Shown here in pieces: positions 17,957 through 28,535 of a DNA stretch of 47,068 nucleotides; within the stretch, counting starts at the first letter, position 1; the number at the start of each line of letters is the position of its first letter. The stretch covers positions 1-47,068 of the forward strand of contig CAJOLR010000008.1 in assembly GCA_905235565.1 (NCBI GenBank), read 5' to 3'. The translations under genes were made by a program, and so were the position numbers. This DNA is from an uncultured Bacteroidaceae bacterium (lineage in GTDB: Bacteria; Bacteroidota; Bacteroidia; Bacteroidales; Bacteroidaceae). The notes beneath the pieces were generated by a model that was not told the origin of the DNA, searched no databases, and worked only from the letters and a program-made list of their open reading frames with translations.

Positions 17957-20407
17957 TCACTCCACTGTAACATAGAATCTCTGAGCGGTAACCACACCTG
18001 AGTAGTCAACTGCACTGTAGTAGATTGTGTATGTACCAGTTGTTGTAGGAGCAAACGGAATAGCATAACGCTTACCGTCTATAGGAGTGTTGTAGTACTC
18101 ACCACTGTTGATGTTGGAAACAGCTACACCAGGACCGTCAACAACTGCAATGAACTTCTGATATGCAGGAGCCAGAAGCTCACCAGTATAAGAGGTGGGA
18201 TAGAGAACTATACCGCCACCTGCTGCTGTGAATTTTGAAGGATGAGCGGGATCATTACTCATTGGATGTAATGAACCGTCATTGGCCTCATACAGGATAA
18301 CAGGCTGCAGAATTGCATTTACATCCAGGTCAAGCTTGCTGTTTATGCGGCTTGTCACTGCGTTGATGCGGCTGATGAGTGAATTCATCTTGTTGAAGTA
18401 GCTGTTATAACCGCTCAGTGAGTTGTTGATTGAAGTCTTAACATCTGTCAACATCTTGTTAACCTCAACATCAAGTTTAGCGCCAAGCTGGGTTTGGACA
18501 AGATTGTCTACTGCTGTCTTAATATCGCTGATAATTTGGTTGATAGTAGCATTTACATTTCCTGACCATTTAACAATCACGCCATTGGTCGGGTCATTGA
18601 ATGCTTCATTGATATCATCTATCAGATTATTCAATCCGTCTGCATTATAAGTTTTCTTACCGTCTGCGCCGCGGCCCGGAGTGCCAACAGGAACGTCAAC
18701 GGTTATGCTTACATCACTTGGATCCGGATATCCTATATTGATGTGGTCGAAACTGATAGTTGATGTAACTCCGGAAACATCGAATGAAACTGTACCCAGA
18801 TCCATGTGGTAGGTTGTAGGCAAGCTGATAGAAAGGTCTGTCAGCGGGCTGATGGTGGGCAGTCTGCGTGAAGTGCCCACACCCTGACCGGCTGAATATG
18901 ACAGGGGCTGGATGGCTGTTACAGCTACATCATACTGTGATGTTACGCTGTGGTCGCCCAGGCTGTCTGTCCACTCTACCCTTACTGCATTGGCATCAAG
19001 CGATGTCTCGGCAAGTTTGAACACTGCACCTGCTATACCTGACAGATTGAATCCGTCCTTGTAATCAATAATATCCTTTGCGATATTCTTGAGCTGTTCC
19101 TTGGTTACTGAGATGTTAGGTGCAAGCTGGCTTGCTGCGCTCTCCTCAATCTTGATTCCAGCCTCATAGAAACCGGTATTGGCGGCTGCGCGGTTGCTCA
19201 ATCCGAATGTGAGTTTCTCCTGTGAAGGCTTGAGAGCATCAAACACAACAGGTGTTTGATCGCCAAGGCTGTTTACGAAAGAGAACTTGTAGGTCGGGTC
19301 AATCTGAACCTCATTGGGGTTGATTGTCAGGAATATGCGGCCTGCGTTATTGGCAGAATCGCTGATGATGGTGTTACCCTGTGAAATTGAAGTCTGAGTA
19401 GGTGTACCGATAACTGCAAGTTCTGCTGCTGACAACTCCATACCGGGATCGAGCACTGCGCTCAGGTCAGCGTCGTTGGCTGTTGCAGGGAATGTAACAT
19501 TGTTCAGGGCCTCACCATAGTAGCAGCTCAGGATATTTGAGCGGATACCAACAGGAAGTGCAAATGAACCGAATGTGGGATTGACAGTTCCCTGTACATA
19601 GAGGCTGGTAATACGCCTTCTCTCTGCATCCATCAGGCTGTCAACCCTCAGCTCCAGAGTATCAACGCGCAACTCGAGAGTATCAACGCGCAACTCGAGA
19701 GTATCAACCCTCTGCTCCAGAGTATCAACCCTCTGCTCCAGAGTATCAACGCGCAACTCGAGAGTATCAACGCGCCACTCGAGAGTGTCAATACGAAGCT
19801 TGAGTGTATCGATTCTCATCTCAAGAGTATCAACACGAAGCTTAATGGTGTCGATCCTGCGTGAGTTGTAACGGATGGAGTCAATGTAAACGTGCAGGAC
19901 TGAATCTACCTCATGGATACTCTTCTTGAGCACCTTGACTGAATCAAACAGAGGTACAGTGTCATAATCAGCGATATTCATGATGCTGTCAAGTTCATGT
20001 CTCATCCTGGTTATTACAGTGTCAATAGAGTCATTGTACTGTTTTGCCGAATCGGCAGTACCTTTAACAGCATTAACTTTCTGGTTCATGAGGTTGAACC
20101 TTCCGAGAACTGAATTTGAATCACCGGCGATGGTGTCAATCAGATTCCTGACATCATTAGTCAATGTGTCAATCACTTTCTTTAGAGAGTCGCAGTTCAC
20201 TTCGCACATCTTGAGAGTGTCAAGTCTTGTGCGCAGACTGTCAATTGATTTGGTGTTTCCGTTGATTGCATTCCACATCTGAGTGTGGTCAATCTTGCTC
20301 TGAGTCCTCAGATCAGAGTAATCATCATAGTCCTTACAAGAACTCACTAGTGCCAAACCCGTCACGGAGATGGCAATTAAAAAACTACATAAAAGCCTTT
20401 TTTTCAT
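17957..20407 (-). CDS. large coiled-coil surface lipoprotein with heptad repeats
   Basis: No named family recognised. 816 aa. The lipoprotein signal MKKRLLCSFLIAISVTGLAL ends in VSSC (Cys24), followed by KDYDDYSD. That acidic stretch fits the Bacteroidota lipoprotein export signal for surface exposure. Residues about 40-180 are helical. Residues 184-260 are eleven tandem 7-residue units of the form RVDTLEL, with valine or isoleucine at a and leucine at d, an ideal coiled coil. Residues about 265-700 are beta-rich with a helical segment near 630-690. The last 80 residues look like an Ig-like domain (TTGTYTIYYSAVDYSGVV). A stalked surface adhesin or scaffold is a guess. It is upstream of ompA. 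Confidence 0.7.
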   Translation of the reverse strand: MKKRLLCSFLIAISVTGLALVSSCKDYDDYSDLRTQSKIDHTQMWNAINGNTKSIDSLRTRLDTLKMCEVNCDSLKKVIDTLTNDVRNLIDTIAGDSNSVLGRFNLMNQKVNAVKGTADSAKQYNDSIDTVITRMRHELDSIMNIADYDTVPLFDSVKVLKKSIHEVDSVLHVYIDSIRYNSRRIDTIKLRVDTLEMRIDTLKLRIDTLEWRVDTLELRVDTLEQRVDTLEQRVDTLELRVDTLELRVDTLELRVDSLMDAERRRITSLYVQGTVNPTFGSFALPVGIRSNILSCYYGEALNNVTFPATANDADLSAVLDPGMELSAAELAVIGTPTQTSISQGNTIISDSANNAGRIFLTINPNEVQIDPTYKFSFVNSLGDQTPVVFDALKPSQEKLTFGLSNRAAANTGFYEAGIKIEESAASQLAPNISVTKEQLKNIAKDIIDYKDGFNLSGIAGAVFKLAETSLDANAVRVEWTDSLGDHSVTSQYDVAVTAIQPLSYSAGQGVGTSRRLPTISPLTDLSISLPTTYHMDLGTVSFDVSGVTSTISFDHINIGYPDPSDVSITVDVPVGTPGRGADGKKTYNADGLNNLIDDINEAFNDPTNGVIVKWSGNVNATINQIISDIKTAVDNLVQTQLGAKLDVEVNKMLTDVKTSINNSLSGYNSYFNKMNSLISRINAVTSRINSKLDLDVNAILQPVILYEANDGSLHPMSNDPAHPSKFTAAGGGIVLYPTSYTGELLAPAYQKFIAVVDGPGVAVSNINSGEYYNTPIDGKRYAIPFAPTTTGTYTIYYSAVDYSGVVTAQRFYVTVE
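19628..19858 (-). repeat. 21-bp tandem repeat array (11 units) encoding a heptad coiled coil
   Basis: Eleven 21-base units encode RIDTIKL, RVDTLEM, RIDTLKL, RIDTLEW, RVDTLEL, RVDTLEQ (twice), RVDTLEL (three times) and RVDSLMD. Several neighbouring units are nearly identical at DNA level (for example CTCGAGAGTATCAACGCGCAA on the plus strand), which suggests recent expansion and possible length variation between strains. Outer units are more diverged. Confidence 0.9.
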
Positions 20408-20498
20408 TGCTTTAAGATTAATATTTAATATTGTAATAACATTTGTTACAATGTCGGAAATCGCAATCTGGCATTAAGCCAATGCAACTTTCAAAGCA

Positions 20499-20506
20499 CA
20501 AAGATA
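20499..20506 (-). promoter_or_regulatory. -7 promoter box of the coiled-coil lipoprotein gene
   Basis: The minus strand reads TATCTTTG, an exact TAnnTTTG match, 91 bases upstream of the ATG at 20407, giving a leader of about 80 bases. No convincing TTTG at -33. The upstream neighbour is terminated at 20535-20565, so this gene needs its own promoter. Confidence 0.5.
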
Positions 20507-20534
20507 ATTTAATTTATTGATAATATATAAATTT

Positions 20535-20565
20535 AAATAAAAAAAACGCCTTTTCAAGCGTTTTT
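20535..20565 (-). terminator. intrinsic terminator overlapping the end of the acyl-CoA ligase gene
   Basis: On the minus strand AAAAACGC (20558-20565), an 8-base loop and GCGTTTTT (20542-20549) form a stem followed by more T and AT-rich sequence. The stem contains the last codons and the stop of the ligase gene, which ends at 20554. It ends the four-gene regulator-ligase operon. Confidence 0.7.
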
Positions 20566-22221
20566 CTGAGCATCCCTGTCGCGAATTTCCACCCGTCGGA
20601 TTTTGCCGCTGATTGTTTTGGGCAACTCATCCACGAATTCAACCACACGCGGGTACTTGTACGGAGCCGAAACTTTCTTGACATGATTCTGTATCTCCTT
20701 GACAAGAGCCTCCTTGTCGGGATAATTCCGATACTCCCTGGAAAGAATGATCGTAGCCTTGACAACCTGGCCGCGAACCTCATCGGGAACGCCGGTTACG
20801 GCACACTCCACAACCGCAGGATGTGTCATCAGGGCGCTCTCAACCTCAAACGGACCGATACGGTAACCGGAACTCTTGATTACGTCATCAGTACGGCCCA
20901 CAAACCAGTAGTAGCCGTCGCTGTCGCGCCACGCCACGTCACCTGTATGATAAATTCCGTTGTTATGAACGGTCTTGGTCAGTTCCTGGTTGTGATAGTA
21001 CTCCTCAAACAGTCCCAAAGGAATGCGCTTGTCCGTGTGCAGTATGATCTCGCCGCTCTCACCGTCCTCGGCCGAGCGTCCGTCGTTTGTAAGCAGGTCC
21101 ATATCATATGCCGGATTGGGCACGCCCAGAGAACCTGGCTTGGGTTTCATCCACGGGAATGTTCCGATGGTCATAGCCGTCTCGGTCTGACCGAATCCCT
21201 CATGGATATCAAGCCCCGTATGCTCCTTCCAGAATTCAAACACGCTGGGATTGAGAGGTTCACCGGCTGTAGTACAGTATTTCAAGGCGCTGAGGTCATA
21301 CTGGCTCAGGTCCTCACGTATCAGATAACGGTAGATTGTCGGGGGAGCGCAGAATGATGTCACCCTGTACTTTGACATAGCCGCCAGGATATTGGCCGGC
21401 GTGAACTTTTCATGATCGTACACGAAGACTGCCGCACCGGACAGCCATTGTCCGTATAATTTACCCCATACAGCCTTGCCCCAGCCGGTATCGGCCACTG
21501 TAAGATGCAGGCTCTGCTCATTCACGTTATGCCAGTATTTGGCAGTCACTATATGCCCCAGCGGATATAGAAAATTGTGCGCCACCATCTTGGGGTTGCC
21601 GCTTGAGCCCGATGTAAAATACAGTAGCGATATATCGTGATTGTCATTGACATGAGCCGGACGTACAAACTCAGGAGCATTACTCATACCTTCATCCATG
21701 CTGTGCCAGCCGTCCTGATTATATGACCCGGTAGCCACCAGGACCTTGACCGAGGGGGCATCCTTCAGGCATTCATTGACATGCTGTATCATGATAGGCT
21801 CGTCGGCCGAAACAATCATCTTGATCTGAGCCGAGTTTGCTCTATAAATAAGGTCTTTGGGCGTTAGCAGGTGGGTTGCCGGTATGGCCACTGCGCCCAG
21901 TTTGTGCAGGGCTACTATTGAGAACCAGAATTCCGCACGACGTTTGAGCATCATCATCACGCAGTCGCCCCGGCCGATACCCAAAGACTGGTAGAATGAT
22001 GCCACCTGATCGGATTTGAGCTTTATGTCGGCAAAAGTATAGCGGTGTTCCTCGCCCTCGTCGTTAGTCCACAGCAAAGCCAGCTTGTCCGGATCCGTAC
22101 GCGCCCATTCATCGACGACGTCATATCCGAAGTTGAAATTGTCAGGTACTATTATCTCAAAGTTATTAATAAAATCCTCAAGGGATTCAAACTCTACTTT
22201 ACGTAAGTATTTTTCAAGCAT
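20554..22221 (-). CDS. AMP-forming acyl-CoA synthetase (acetyl/medium-chain type)
   Basis: Activates a carboxylic acid with ATP and CoA through an acyl-AMP. 555 aa, usual size. Adenylate-forming motifs are YFTSGSSGNPKMVAHN (phosphate loop), GFGQTETAMTIG, and YHTGDVAWRDSDGYYWFVGR. The C-terminal catalytic lysine is in PKTISGKIRRVEI. The substrate cannot be read; the sequence is closer to the medium-chain/acetyl group than to its neighbour ligase. It is the last gene of the operon, 5 bases after the second XRE-cupin regulator. Confidence 0.9.
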   Translation of the reverse strand: MLEKYLRKVEFESLEDFINNFEIIVPDNFNFGYDVVDEWARTDPDKLALLWTNDEGEEHRYTFADIKLKSDQVASFYQSLGIGRGDCVMMMLKRRAEFWFSIVALHKLGAVAIPATHLLTPKDLIYRANSAQIKMIVSADEPIMIQHVNECLKDAPSVKVLVATGSYNQDGWHSMDEGMSNAPEFVRPAHVNDNHDISLLYFTSGSSGNPKMVAHNFLYPLGHIVTAKYWHNVNEQSLHLTVADTGWGKAVWGKLYGQWLSGAAVFVYDHEKFTPANILAAMSKYRVTSFCAPPTIYRYLIREDLSQYDLSALKYCTTAGEPLNPSVFEFWKEHTGLDIHEGFGQTETAMTIGTFPWMKPKPGSLGVPNPAYDMDLLTNDGRSAEDGESGEIILHTDKRIPLGLFEEYYHNQELTKTVHNNGIYHTGDVAWRDSDGYYWFVGRTDDVIKSSGYRIGPFEVESALMTHPAVVECAVTGVPDEVRGQVVKATIILSREYRNYPDKEALVKEIQNHVKKVSAPYKYPRVVEFVDELPKTISGKIRRVEIRDRDAQKNA

Positions 22222-22226
22222 AAAAA

Positions 22227-22784
22227 TCAGACTATAATTGCAAAGAAACGGGCAGGCTCACCGTTGAGCGCCTTCATGCCATGAGGCTGTGTGGAATCAA
22301 AATAAATACTGTCGCCGGGATTCAGGACAAGTTCCTTTCCGCCGATGCTCAGCAGCAAGGTACCCTTAAGCACCAGATTGAATTCCTGACCCTCATGTGA
22401 GTTAAGATGCATATGCTCCTCCATCTTAGGATCTACGGTTACTATGAAAGGAGAAGCTTTGGCGTGTTTGAATCCCATAGCAAGTGCCTGATACTTATAG
22501 GCCTTCTGGCGTTCAATAACCGGCCCCTTGCCCTTCCGCACCAGCCAGTAGCTGGTCATGTTAGGCGAATCGCCTGCAAATAGTTCAAGCGGCTCCACAC
22601 CCAGCACAGCCGCCGCATTGCACAGGAAGTTCATCGGAATGTCCGATTCGCCGGACTCGTACCTTTTAAGTTCATCGGACGTTACGCCACACTTGGATGA
22701 GACCTCCTCAATAGTCATGTCAAGATCCTCGCGTAGTCCGCGAAGCCTCATGGCCATCTGTTTGATTTGTTCGTTTATTTCCAT
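22227..22784 (-). CDS. XRE-family regulator with C-terminal cupin domain (second copy)
   Basis: A DNA-binding regulator, 185 aa. Residues about 10-65 are a helix-turn-helix (LRGLREDLDMTIEEVSSKCG ... LKRYESGE). Residues about 115-185 are a cupin barrel (HLNSHEGQEFNLVLKGTLLL; PGDSIYFDSTQPHGMKAL) that likely senses a small ligand. It is paralogous to the regulator at 24443-25018, with the same architecture. Its start lies one base after the stop of the upstream ligase, and it sits directly before its own ligase, so it may control the operon in response to an acid or acyl-CoA. The ligand is not known. Confidence 0.88.
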   Translation of the reverse strand: MEINEQIKQMAMRLRGLREDLDMTIEEVSSKCGVTSDELKRYESGESDIPMNFLCNAAAVLGVEPLELFAGDSPNMTSYWLVRKGKGPVIERQKAYKYQALAMGFKHAKASPFIVTVDPKMEEHMHLNSHEGQEFNLVLKGTLLLSIGGKELVLNPGDSIYFDSTQPHGMKALNGEPARFFAIIV

Positions 22785-22785
22785 A

Positions 22786-24438
22786 TCAGATCACTTCTAT
22801 TCCCTGTTCCTCGCATAGTTTAAGGCTAAGCTCGCGAAGCTTGAATTTCTGAATCTTGCCACTTCCGGTTAGCGGATACTCCTTAACAAAGAATACGTAT
22901 TTCGGTATCTTGTAACGGGCTATCTTGCCGCGACAGTAATCACGCACCACGTCTTCTGTAAGTGTGGCGCCCTCCTCCGCTATTATGAATGCACCCACCT
23001 CTTCACCGTATTTCCTGGAGGGTACGCCTGCCACCTGGACATCGCGCACGCCCGGCAGATGATAAAGGAACTCCTCTATCTCACGCGGGTAGATGTTCTC
23101 GCCGCCACGTATGATCATGTCCTTGATACGGCCCGTTATCCGGTAGTTGCCGTTCTCATCCATCATACCCAGGTCACCGGAATGCAGGTAGCCGTTGCTG
23201 TCAATCACTTCAGCGGTAGCCTTGGGATTCTTGTAATAACCTTTCATAACGTTGAATCCCTTGCAGCACATCTCGCCCTGAGTGCCTGCAGGAACCTCCT
23301 TGTTGGTCTCCGGATCAAGCACCTTCACATCCACAAACTCATAGTCACTGCCCACGGTGGTGTAACGGACCTCATCCGGATCGTCAATTCGCGTCTGGCT
23401 CATTCCTGGCGATGACTCTGTCAGTCCGTATACACTGGTTACGCGCAGATGCATCTTGTCTTCAACCTTGCGCATCAGCTCGATAGGGCAGAGAGATCCT
23501 GCCATGATACCGGTACGCAGGCATGTCAGGTCAAACATATCGAACATGGGGTGATTCAGTTCGGCTATGAACATGGTGGGCACACCGTACAGGGCTGTAC
23601 AACGCTCCTTATGTACGGATGCCAGAGTCACCAGCGGGTCAAAGCGCTCCACCACCACCTCGGTACAACCATGCGTCAGGCAGTTCATTGTGGCCAGCAC
23701 CACGCCGAAACAGTGGAACAGTGGCACACAGACGCAGAGCTTGTCATCCTGCGTGAACTTCATGTGCTCACCGGTCAGGAAACCGTCATTGGCGATATTG
23801 TAGTGCGTCAGCATAACCCCTTTCGGGAAGCCTGTGGTTCCGGATGTATACTGCATGTTCACCACGTCATGGCAGGAGACAGACTTGCGCAGACGCAGGA
23901 ACTCATCATCATCTGTATTTTCACCCAGCAGAAGTATCTCGGCAGTATTGTACATGCCGCGATACTTCTCCTGACCGATATAAACCACGTTCTTGAGTTT
24001 GGGGAAGCGCTTGCTCTCCAGATGTCCGCGCTGGCATTCGCGCAGTTCCGGCAGCATGGCATATGCCATGTCCACATAATTGCTCTCCCAAGTACCGTCA
24101 GTAAGGCAGAGGGTGTGCATATCGGAATCCTTGCACAGATACTCCAGCTCATTCTGCTTATAGTTGGTGTTGACCGTGATGCACACGGCACCTATCTTGG
24201 CGCAGGCATAGAGAAAGGTCAGCCAGTCCGGTACATTCTGGGCCCATAGACCCACATGCGTACCTTTTGTCACACCTATTGCTATAAGACCGCGGGCCAT
24301 GTCATCGACCCTCTCGTTGAACTGTTTCCAGGTAAAACGCAGGTCACGGTCCGAATATACGATATACTCTCTGTCAGGTGATACCGTTGCCCAATGTTCA
24401 AGATAATCACCAAGTGTCTTTTCTGAAAGTTCAGGCAT
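22786..24438 (-). CDS. AMP-forming acyl-CoA ligase (fatty acid CoA ligase type)
   Basis: Activates a fatty or aromatic acid to its CoA ester. About 550 aa from the ATG at 24438 ([16 protein letters not shown]). An ATG 10 codons upstream would overlap the previous gene and is less likely. Motifs: [18 protein letters not shown] (phosphate loop), [33 protein letters not shown], and the catalytic lysine in [14 protein letters not shown]. It ends one base before the second regulator, and its start is 4 bases after the first regulator's stop. Confidence 0.9.
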   Translation of the reverse strand: MPELSEKTLGDYLEHWATVSPDREYIVYSDRDLRFTWKQFNERVDDMARGLIAIGVTKGTHVGLWAQNVPDWLTFLYACAKIGAVCITVNTNYKQNELEYLCKDSDMHTLCLTDGTWESNYVDMAYAMLPELRECQRGHLESKRFPKLKNVVYIGQEKYRGMYNTAEILLLGENTDDDEFLRLRKSVSCHDVVNMQYTSGTTGFPKGVMLTHYNIANDGFLTGEHMKFTQDDKLCVCVPLFHCFGVVLATMNCLTHGCTEVVVERFDPLVTLASVHKERCTALYGVPTMFIAELNHPMFDMFDLTCLRTGIMAGSLCPIELMRKVEDKMHLRVTSVYGLTESSPGMSQTRIDDPDEVRYTTVGSDYEFVDVKVLDPETNKEVPAGTQGEMCCKGFNVMKGYYKNPKATAEVIDSNGYLHSGDLGMMDENGNYRITGRIKDMIIRGGENIYPREIEEFLYHLPGVRDVQVAGVPSRKYGEEVGAFIIAEEGATLTEDVVRDYCRGKIARYKIPKYVFFVKEYPLTGSGKIQKFKLRELSLKLCEEQGIEVI

Positions 24439-24442
24439 AAGG

Positions 24443-25018
24443 TCAGATTGGAGTGTATACAACAGCAAGGATACGTGCCTTCTGTCCGTTGTAGCCGTGC
24501 ACGTGATGCTTTACGATCGAATCATAATATATACTGTCACCCTTTTCAAGGACATAGGTATTCTTTCCGTAGTTTATCTCTACATATCCGTCAAGGACAT
24601 AGATAAACTCCTCACCCTCGTGGGTTGAGAGACCGAACTGAGTATTTCCGGCCGGGAGTATGTCAATCACGAAAGGCTCCAGATGACGGTTGTCCTTACC
24701 CTCCGAAAGGGAGTGGTAAATCATATTCTCATGACCTTCGGAGCCGTGGTTTGAAAATCGTACGCTTTCACGTTCCTCTTCATGGCGGCAGACCACTGCG
24801 CCAACACTCTGCTGGTCATCAAGGAATGTACCAAGCCTGACACCCAGTACACGGGCTATCTTGATCAAGGGTGCCAGTCCCGGCAGCGGACCGCCATCCT
24901 CAATGGCTTTAACCTGTTCCAAAGGTAGTTGTGCACGCTCTGCCAACACCTCGATTTCCATCTGTTTGGATTCTCTCAGGGAGCGGATCTTATTTCCGAC
25001 CTGCACTTTGCTTTTCAT
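24443..25018 (-). CDS. XRE-family regulator with C-terminal cupin domain (first copy)
   Basis: First gene of the four-gene operon. About 191 aa from the ATG at 25018 ([20 protein letters not shown]); an ATG ten codons upstream at 25048 is possible. The helix-turn-helix is at residues about 8-62 ([20 protein letters not shown]), the cupin at about 115-190 ([39 protein letters not shown]). It is paralogous to the regulator at 22227-22784. A 12-bp perfect palindrome lies upstream at 25086-25097 and may be its operator. Confidence 0.88.
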   Translation of the reverse strand: MKSKVQVGNKIRSLRESKQMEIEVLAERAQLPLEQVKAIEDGGPLPGLAPLIKIARVLGVRLGTFLDDQQSVGAVVCRHEEERESVRFSNHGSEGHENMIYHSLSEGKDNRHLEPFVIDILPAGNTQFGLSTHEGEEFIYVLDGYVEINYGKNTYVLEKGDSIYYDSIVKHHVHGYNGQKARILAVVYTPI

Positions 25019-25059
25019 AACTTTTGTATTAATATACAGATTGTTCATGCATTATGCCG

Positions 25060-25067
25060 CAAAAATA
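25060..25067 (-). promoter_or_regulatory. -7 promoter box of the regulator-ligase operon
   Basis: The minus strand reads TATTTTTG, matching TAnnTTTG, 42 bases upstream of the ATG at 25018. At the expected -33 spacing lies the palindrome at 25086-25097 rather than a TTTG. Confidence 0.5.
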
Positions 25068-25085
25068 CAAAAAAGGCGAAACATA

Positions 25086-25097
25086 TGCGCCGGCGCA
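25086..25097. promoter_or_regulatory. candidate operator palindrome upstream of the XRE-cupin regulator
   Basis: TGCGCCGGCGCA is a perfect 12-bp palindrome standing out as a GC-rich island in AT-rich intergenic DNA. It covers the -33 region of the regulator promoter (-7 at 25060-25067), a position suited to autorepression. Binding by the XRE-cupin proteins is an inference. Confidence 0.4.
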
Positions 25098-25165
25098 CTG
25101 ATTTATATTAGGAAAAACAAATAAAAAATGTTCTTTTTAAATAATGTGGTGTCACATTTTTTACC

Positions 25166-25173
25166 TATCTTTG
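25166..25173 (+). promoter_or_regulatory. -7 promoter box of gyrB
   Basis: TATCTTTG matches TAnnTTTG exactly, 21 bases before the gyrB ATG at 25195. A partial TGTG is present near the expected -33 spacing. Confidence 0.55.
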
Positions 25174-25188
25174 TATGTCATATAATAA

Positions 25189-27150
<1,962 letters not shown>

Positions 27151-27152
27151 AG

Positions 27153-27261
27153 AATTGTGAATTGAGAATTAGAACGAGGCTTGTGAATAATCGCAAGCCT
27201 CGTTCATGTAGCGGGTTAACGCAGGTTCTGCGTATCAATTCCCAATTATCAATTTTCAATT
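27153..27261 (+). repeat. structured intergenic element, copy 1 (between gyrB and rpsT)
   Basis: 109 bases. Ends are imperfect inverted repeats of AATTG-type units: AATTGTGAATTGAGAATT (27153-27170) and AATTATCAATTTTCAATT (27244-27261), complementary at 15 of 18 positions. Inside are hairpin 1 (arms 27172-27185 and 27192-27205, 14 pairs with one wobble) and hairpin 2 (ACGCAG GTT CTGCGT, 27219-27233). They are separated by a core beginning TTCATGT. A second copy with the same layout lies at 43948-44086. No coding capacity. Confidence 0.75.
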
Positions 27262-27287
27262 AAAAAAGGTCGGAATTGCTTCCAACC
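27262..27287 (-). terminator. intrinsic terminator of rpsT
   Basis: On the minus strand AGGTTGGAA, a GCAA tetraloop and TTCCGACCT form a 9-bp stem with one wobble, followed directly by TTTTTT. It lies 31 bases after the rpsT stop. Confidence 0.85.
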
Positions 27288-27317
27288 TGTAGATGATTCA
27301 AAAACTGGAGAAAATCC

Positions 27318-27572
27318 TTATGCGAGCTTAGCGATGTGAGCGCAGAGCTTTGACTTGAGGTTAGCGGCCTTGTTCTTATGGATGAGCTTGGTCTTGGCCA
27401 GCTTATCAAGAAGCTTCTGAACCTTGGGATAGGCAGCTGCTGCCTCCTCCTTGTTGGTCATGGCGCGAAGCTGACGGACTGCATTACGCATGGTCTTTGC
27501 ATAATAACGGTTGTGAAGTCTTCTCTTCTCGCTCTTTCTGATAGCCTTCAAGGCTGATTTGTGGTTTGCCAT
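27318..27572 (-). CDS. rpsT: 30S ribosomal protein S20
   Basis: Small-subunit ribosomal protein that binds 16S rRNA. 84 aa, basic and helical, starting [20 protein letters not shown] and ending [13 protein letters not shown], both typical of S20. It lies 31 bases downstream of tRNA-Glu and may share its transcript. A terminator with a GCAA loop follows. Confidence 0.97.
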   Translation of the reverse strand: MANHKSALKAIRKSEKRRLHNRYYAKTMRNAVRQLRAMTNKEEAAAAYPKVQKLLDKLAKTKLIHKNKAANLKSKLCAHIAKLA

Positions 27573-27603
27573 TATAAATCAAATATTTATTGTTATTACT
27601 TAG

Positions 27604-27675
27604 TAGCGCGTATGAGAGTCGAACTCATCTTGCAAGAATGAAAATCTTGAGTACTAGCCGATATACGAACGCGCC
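27604..27675 (-). tRNA. tRNA-Glu (anticodon UUC)
   Basis: The minus strand folds as a tRNA: acceptor GGCGCGT with ACGCGCT, D-arm TATCGGCTAGTAC, anticodon arm CAAGA-TTTTCAT-TCTTG with UUC, T-arm ATGAG-TTCGACT-CTCAT, then A. 72 nt without encoded CCA. A near-consensus TACTTTTTG lies upstream at 27719-27727. Confidence 0.95.
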
Positions 27676-27806
27676 ATCCTTCCGGTAAGCCTTGAGAGGC
27701 TGCCCTATAAAGCGGATGCAAAAGTAGTTACATTTTTCCAAACGGCAAACAATCTCCATTATTTTTTTATATCTTCGCTTGACCGAAGGATAAGCCGGAA
27801 ATTAAA

Positions 27807-28535
27807 ATGTGGGAGCCTGAAAGAGGAATAATGATTGGTTCTGTCCGTCACAATGACAGGACAAGCGTGGCTCATATTTTCACGGAAAGGCACGGAATGG
27901 TACCGTTTATATGGTTCATGTCCGCCAGCAGCAAGAATGCCGGACGCAACACACTTCTGCAACCGCTTACCCAACTGGATTTCCAGGCAGAGTATATTTC
28001 CAACGAGTCACTACAACATATCAAGGACATAAAGAACTGCTCGCCGTACATTGACATACCTCGGAATCCTTTTAAAGGCGCCATTGCGTTGTTCCTTTCA
28101 GAATTCCTCACATACGCCCTTAAAGGAGAGCAGGATAACCCGCAACTGTTCCGATACATCTCAGAATCAGTAAAATGGCTGGATGCTGCCGGGCCAGGCA
28201 GTTTTGCCAATTTTCATATTGCATTCATGTTAGGCACCGCATCGTACACCGGGGTATGTCCCAATGCCGATGATTACAGTCCCGGTTGTGTATTGGACCT
28301 TAGAGAAGGTTGTTTCAGCAACATGGAGCCCAGGCATCCCGAATGGATTGACCCACAGCTGTCATATAAGCTATATCTTCTGATGACCTCGGGGTTCGAT
28401 GACATAAAGGACGCGCCCCTGACCGGTCAGGAACGCGTACTCTTGCTTAACGCACTCAACAACTGGTTCAGACTACATGTACCGGCCTTCCCGGTCTTAA
28501 AGTCCATAGAGGTTCTTGAGGCTGTATTTGATTAG
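27807..28535 (+). CDS. recO: DNA repair protein RecO
   Basis: Mediates RecA loading with RecR in recombinational gap repair. 242 aa. The N-terminal OB-fold (RGIMIGSVRHNDRTSVAHIF, then RHGMVPFIW) and the helical C-terminal domain (PFKGAIALFLSEFLTYAL; PGSFANFHIAFMLGTASYTG) match Bacteroidales RecO. Zinc-finger cysteines are absent. TATCTTCG, one mismatch from the -7 consensus, lies at 27770-27777. Its TAG stop overlaps the ftsZ TAA stop on the other strand by two bases. Confidence 0.9.
   Translation: MWEPERGIMIGSVRHNDRTSVAHIFTERHGMVPFIWFMSASSKNAGRNTLLQPLTQLDFQAEYISNESLQHIKDIKNCSPYIDIPRNPFKGAIALFLSEFLTYALKGEQDNPQLFRYISESVKWLDAAGPGSFANFHIAFMLGTASYTGVCPNADDYSPGCVLDLREGCFSNMEPRHPEWIDPQLSYKLYLLMTSGFDDIKDAPLTGQERVLLLNALNNWFRLHVPAFPVLKSIEVLEAVFD

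Noticed and set aside
19628..19858. Tandem repeats as a CRISPR array
   Set aside because: Units are 21 bases with no spacers and are in frame within a protein as heptads.
23449..24249. 266-codon open frame on the plus strand
   Set aside because: Antisense to the acyl-CoA ligase gene, His- and Gln-rich as expected for a shadow frame.
27153..27261. Element copy 1 as the gyrB terminator only
   Set aside because: The hairpin has no T-run, and a second copy with the same layout sits beside an unrelated gene, so a simple terminator does not explain it.
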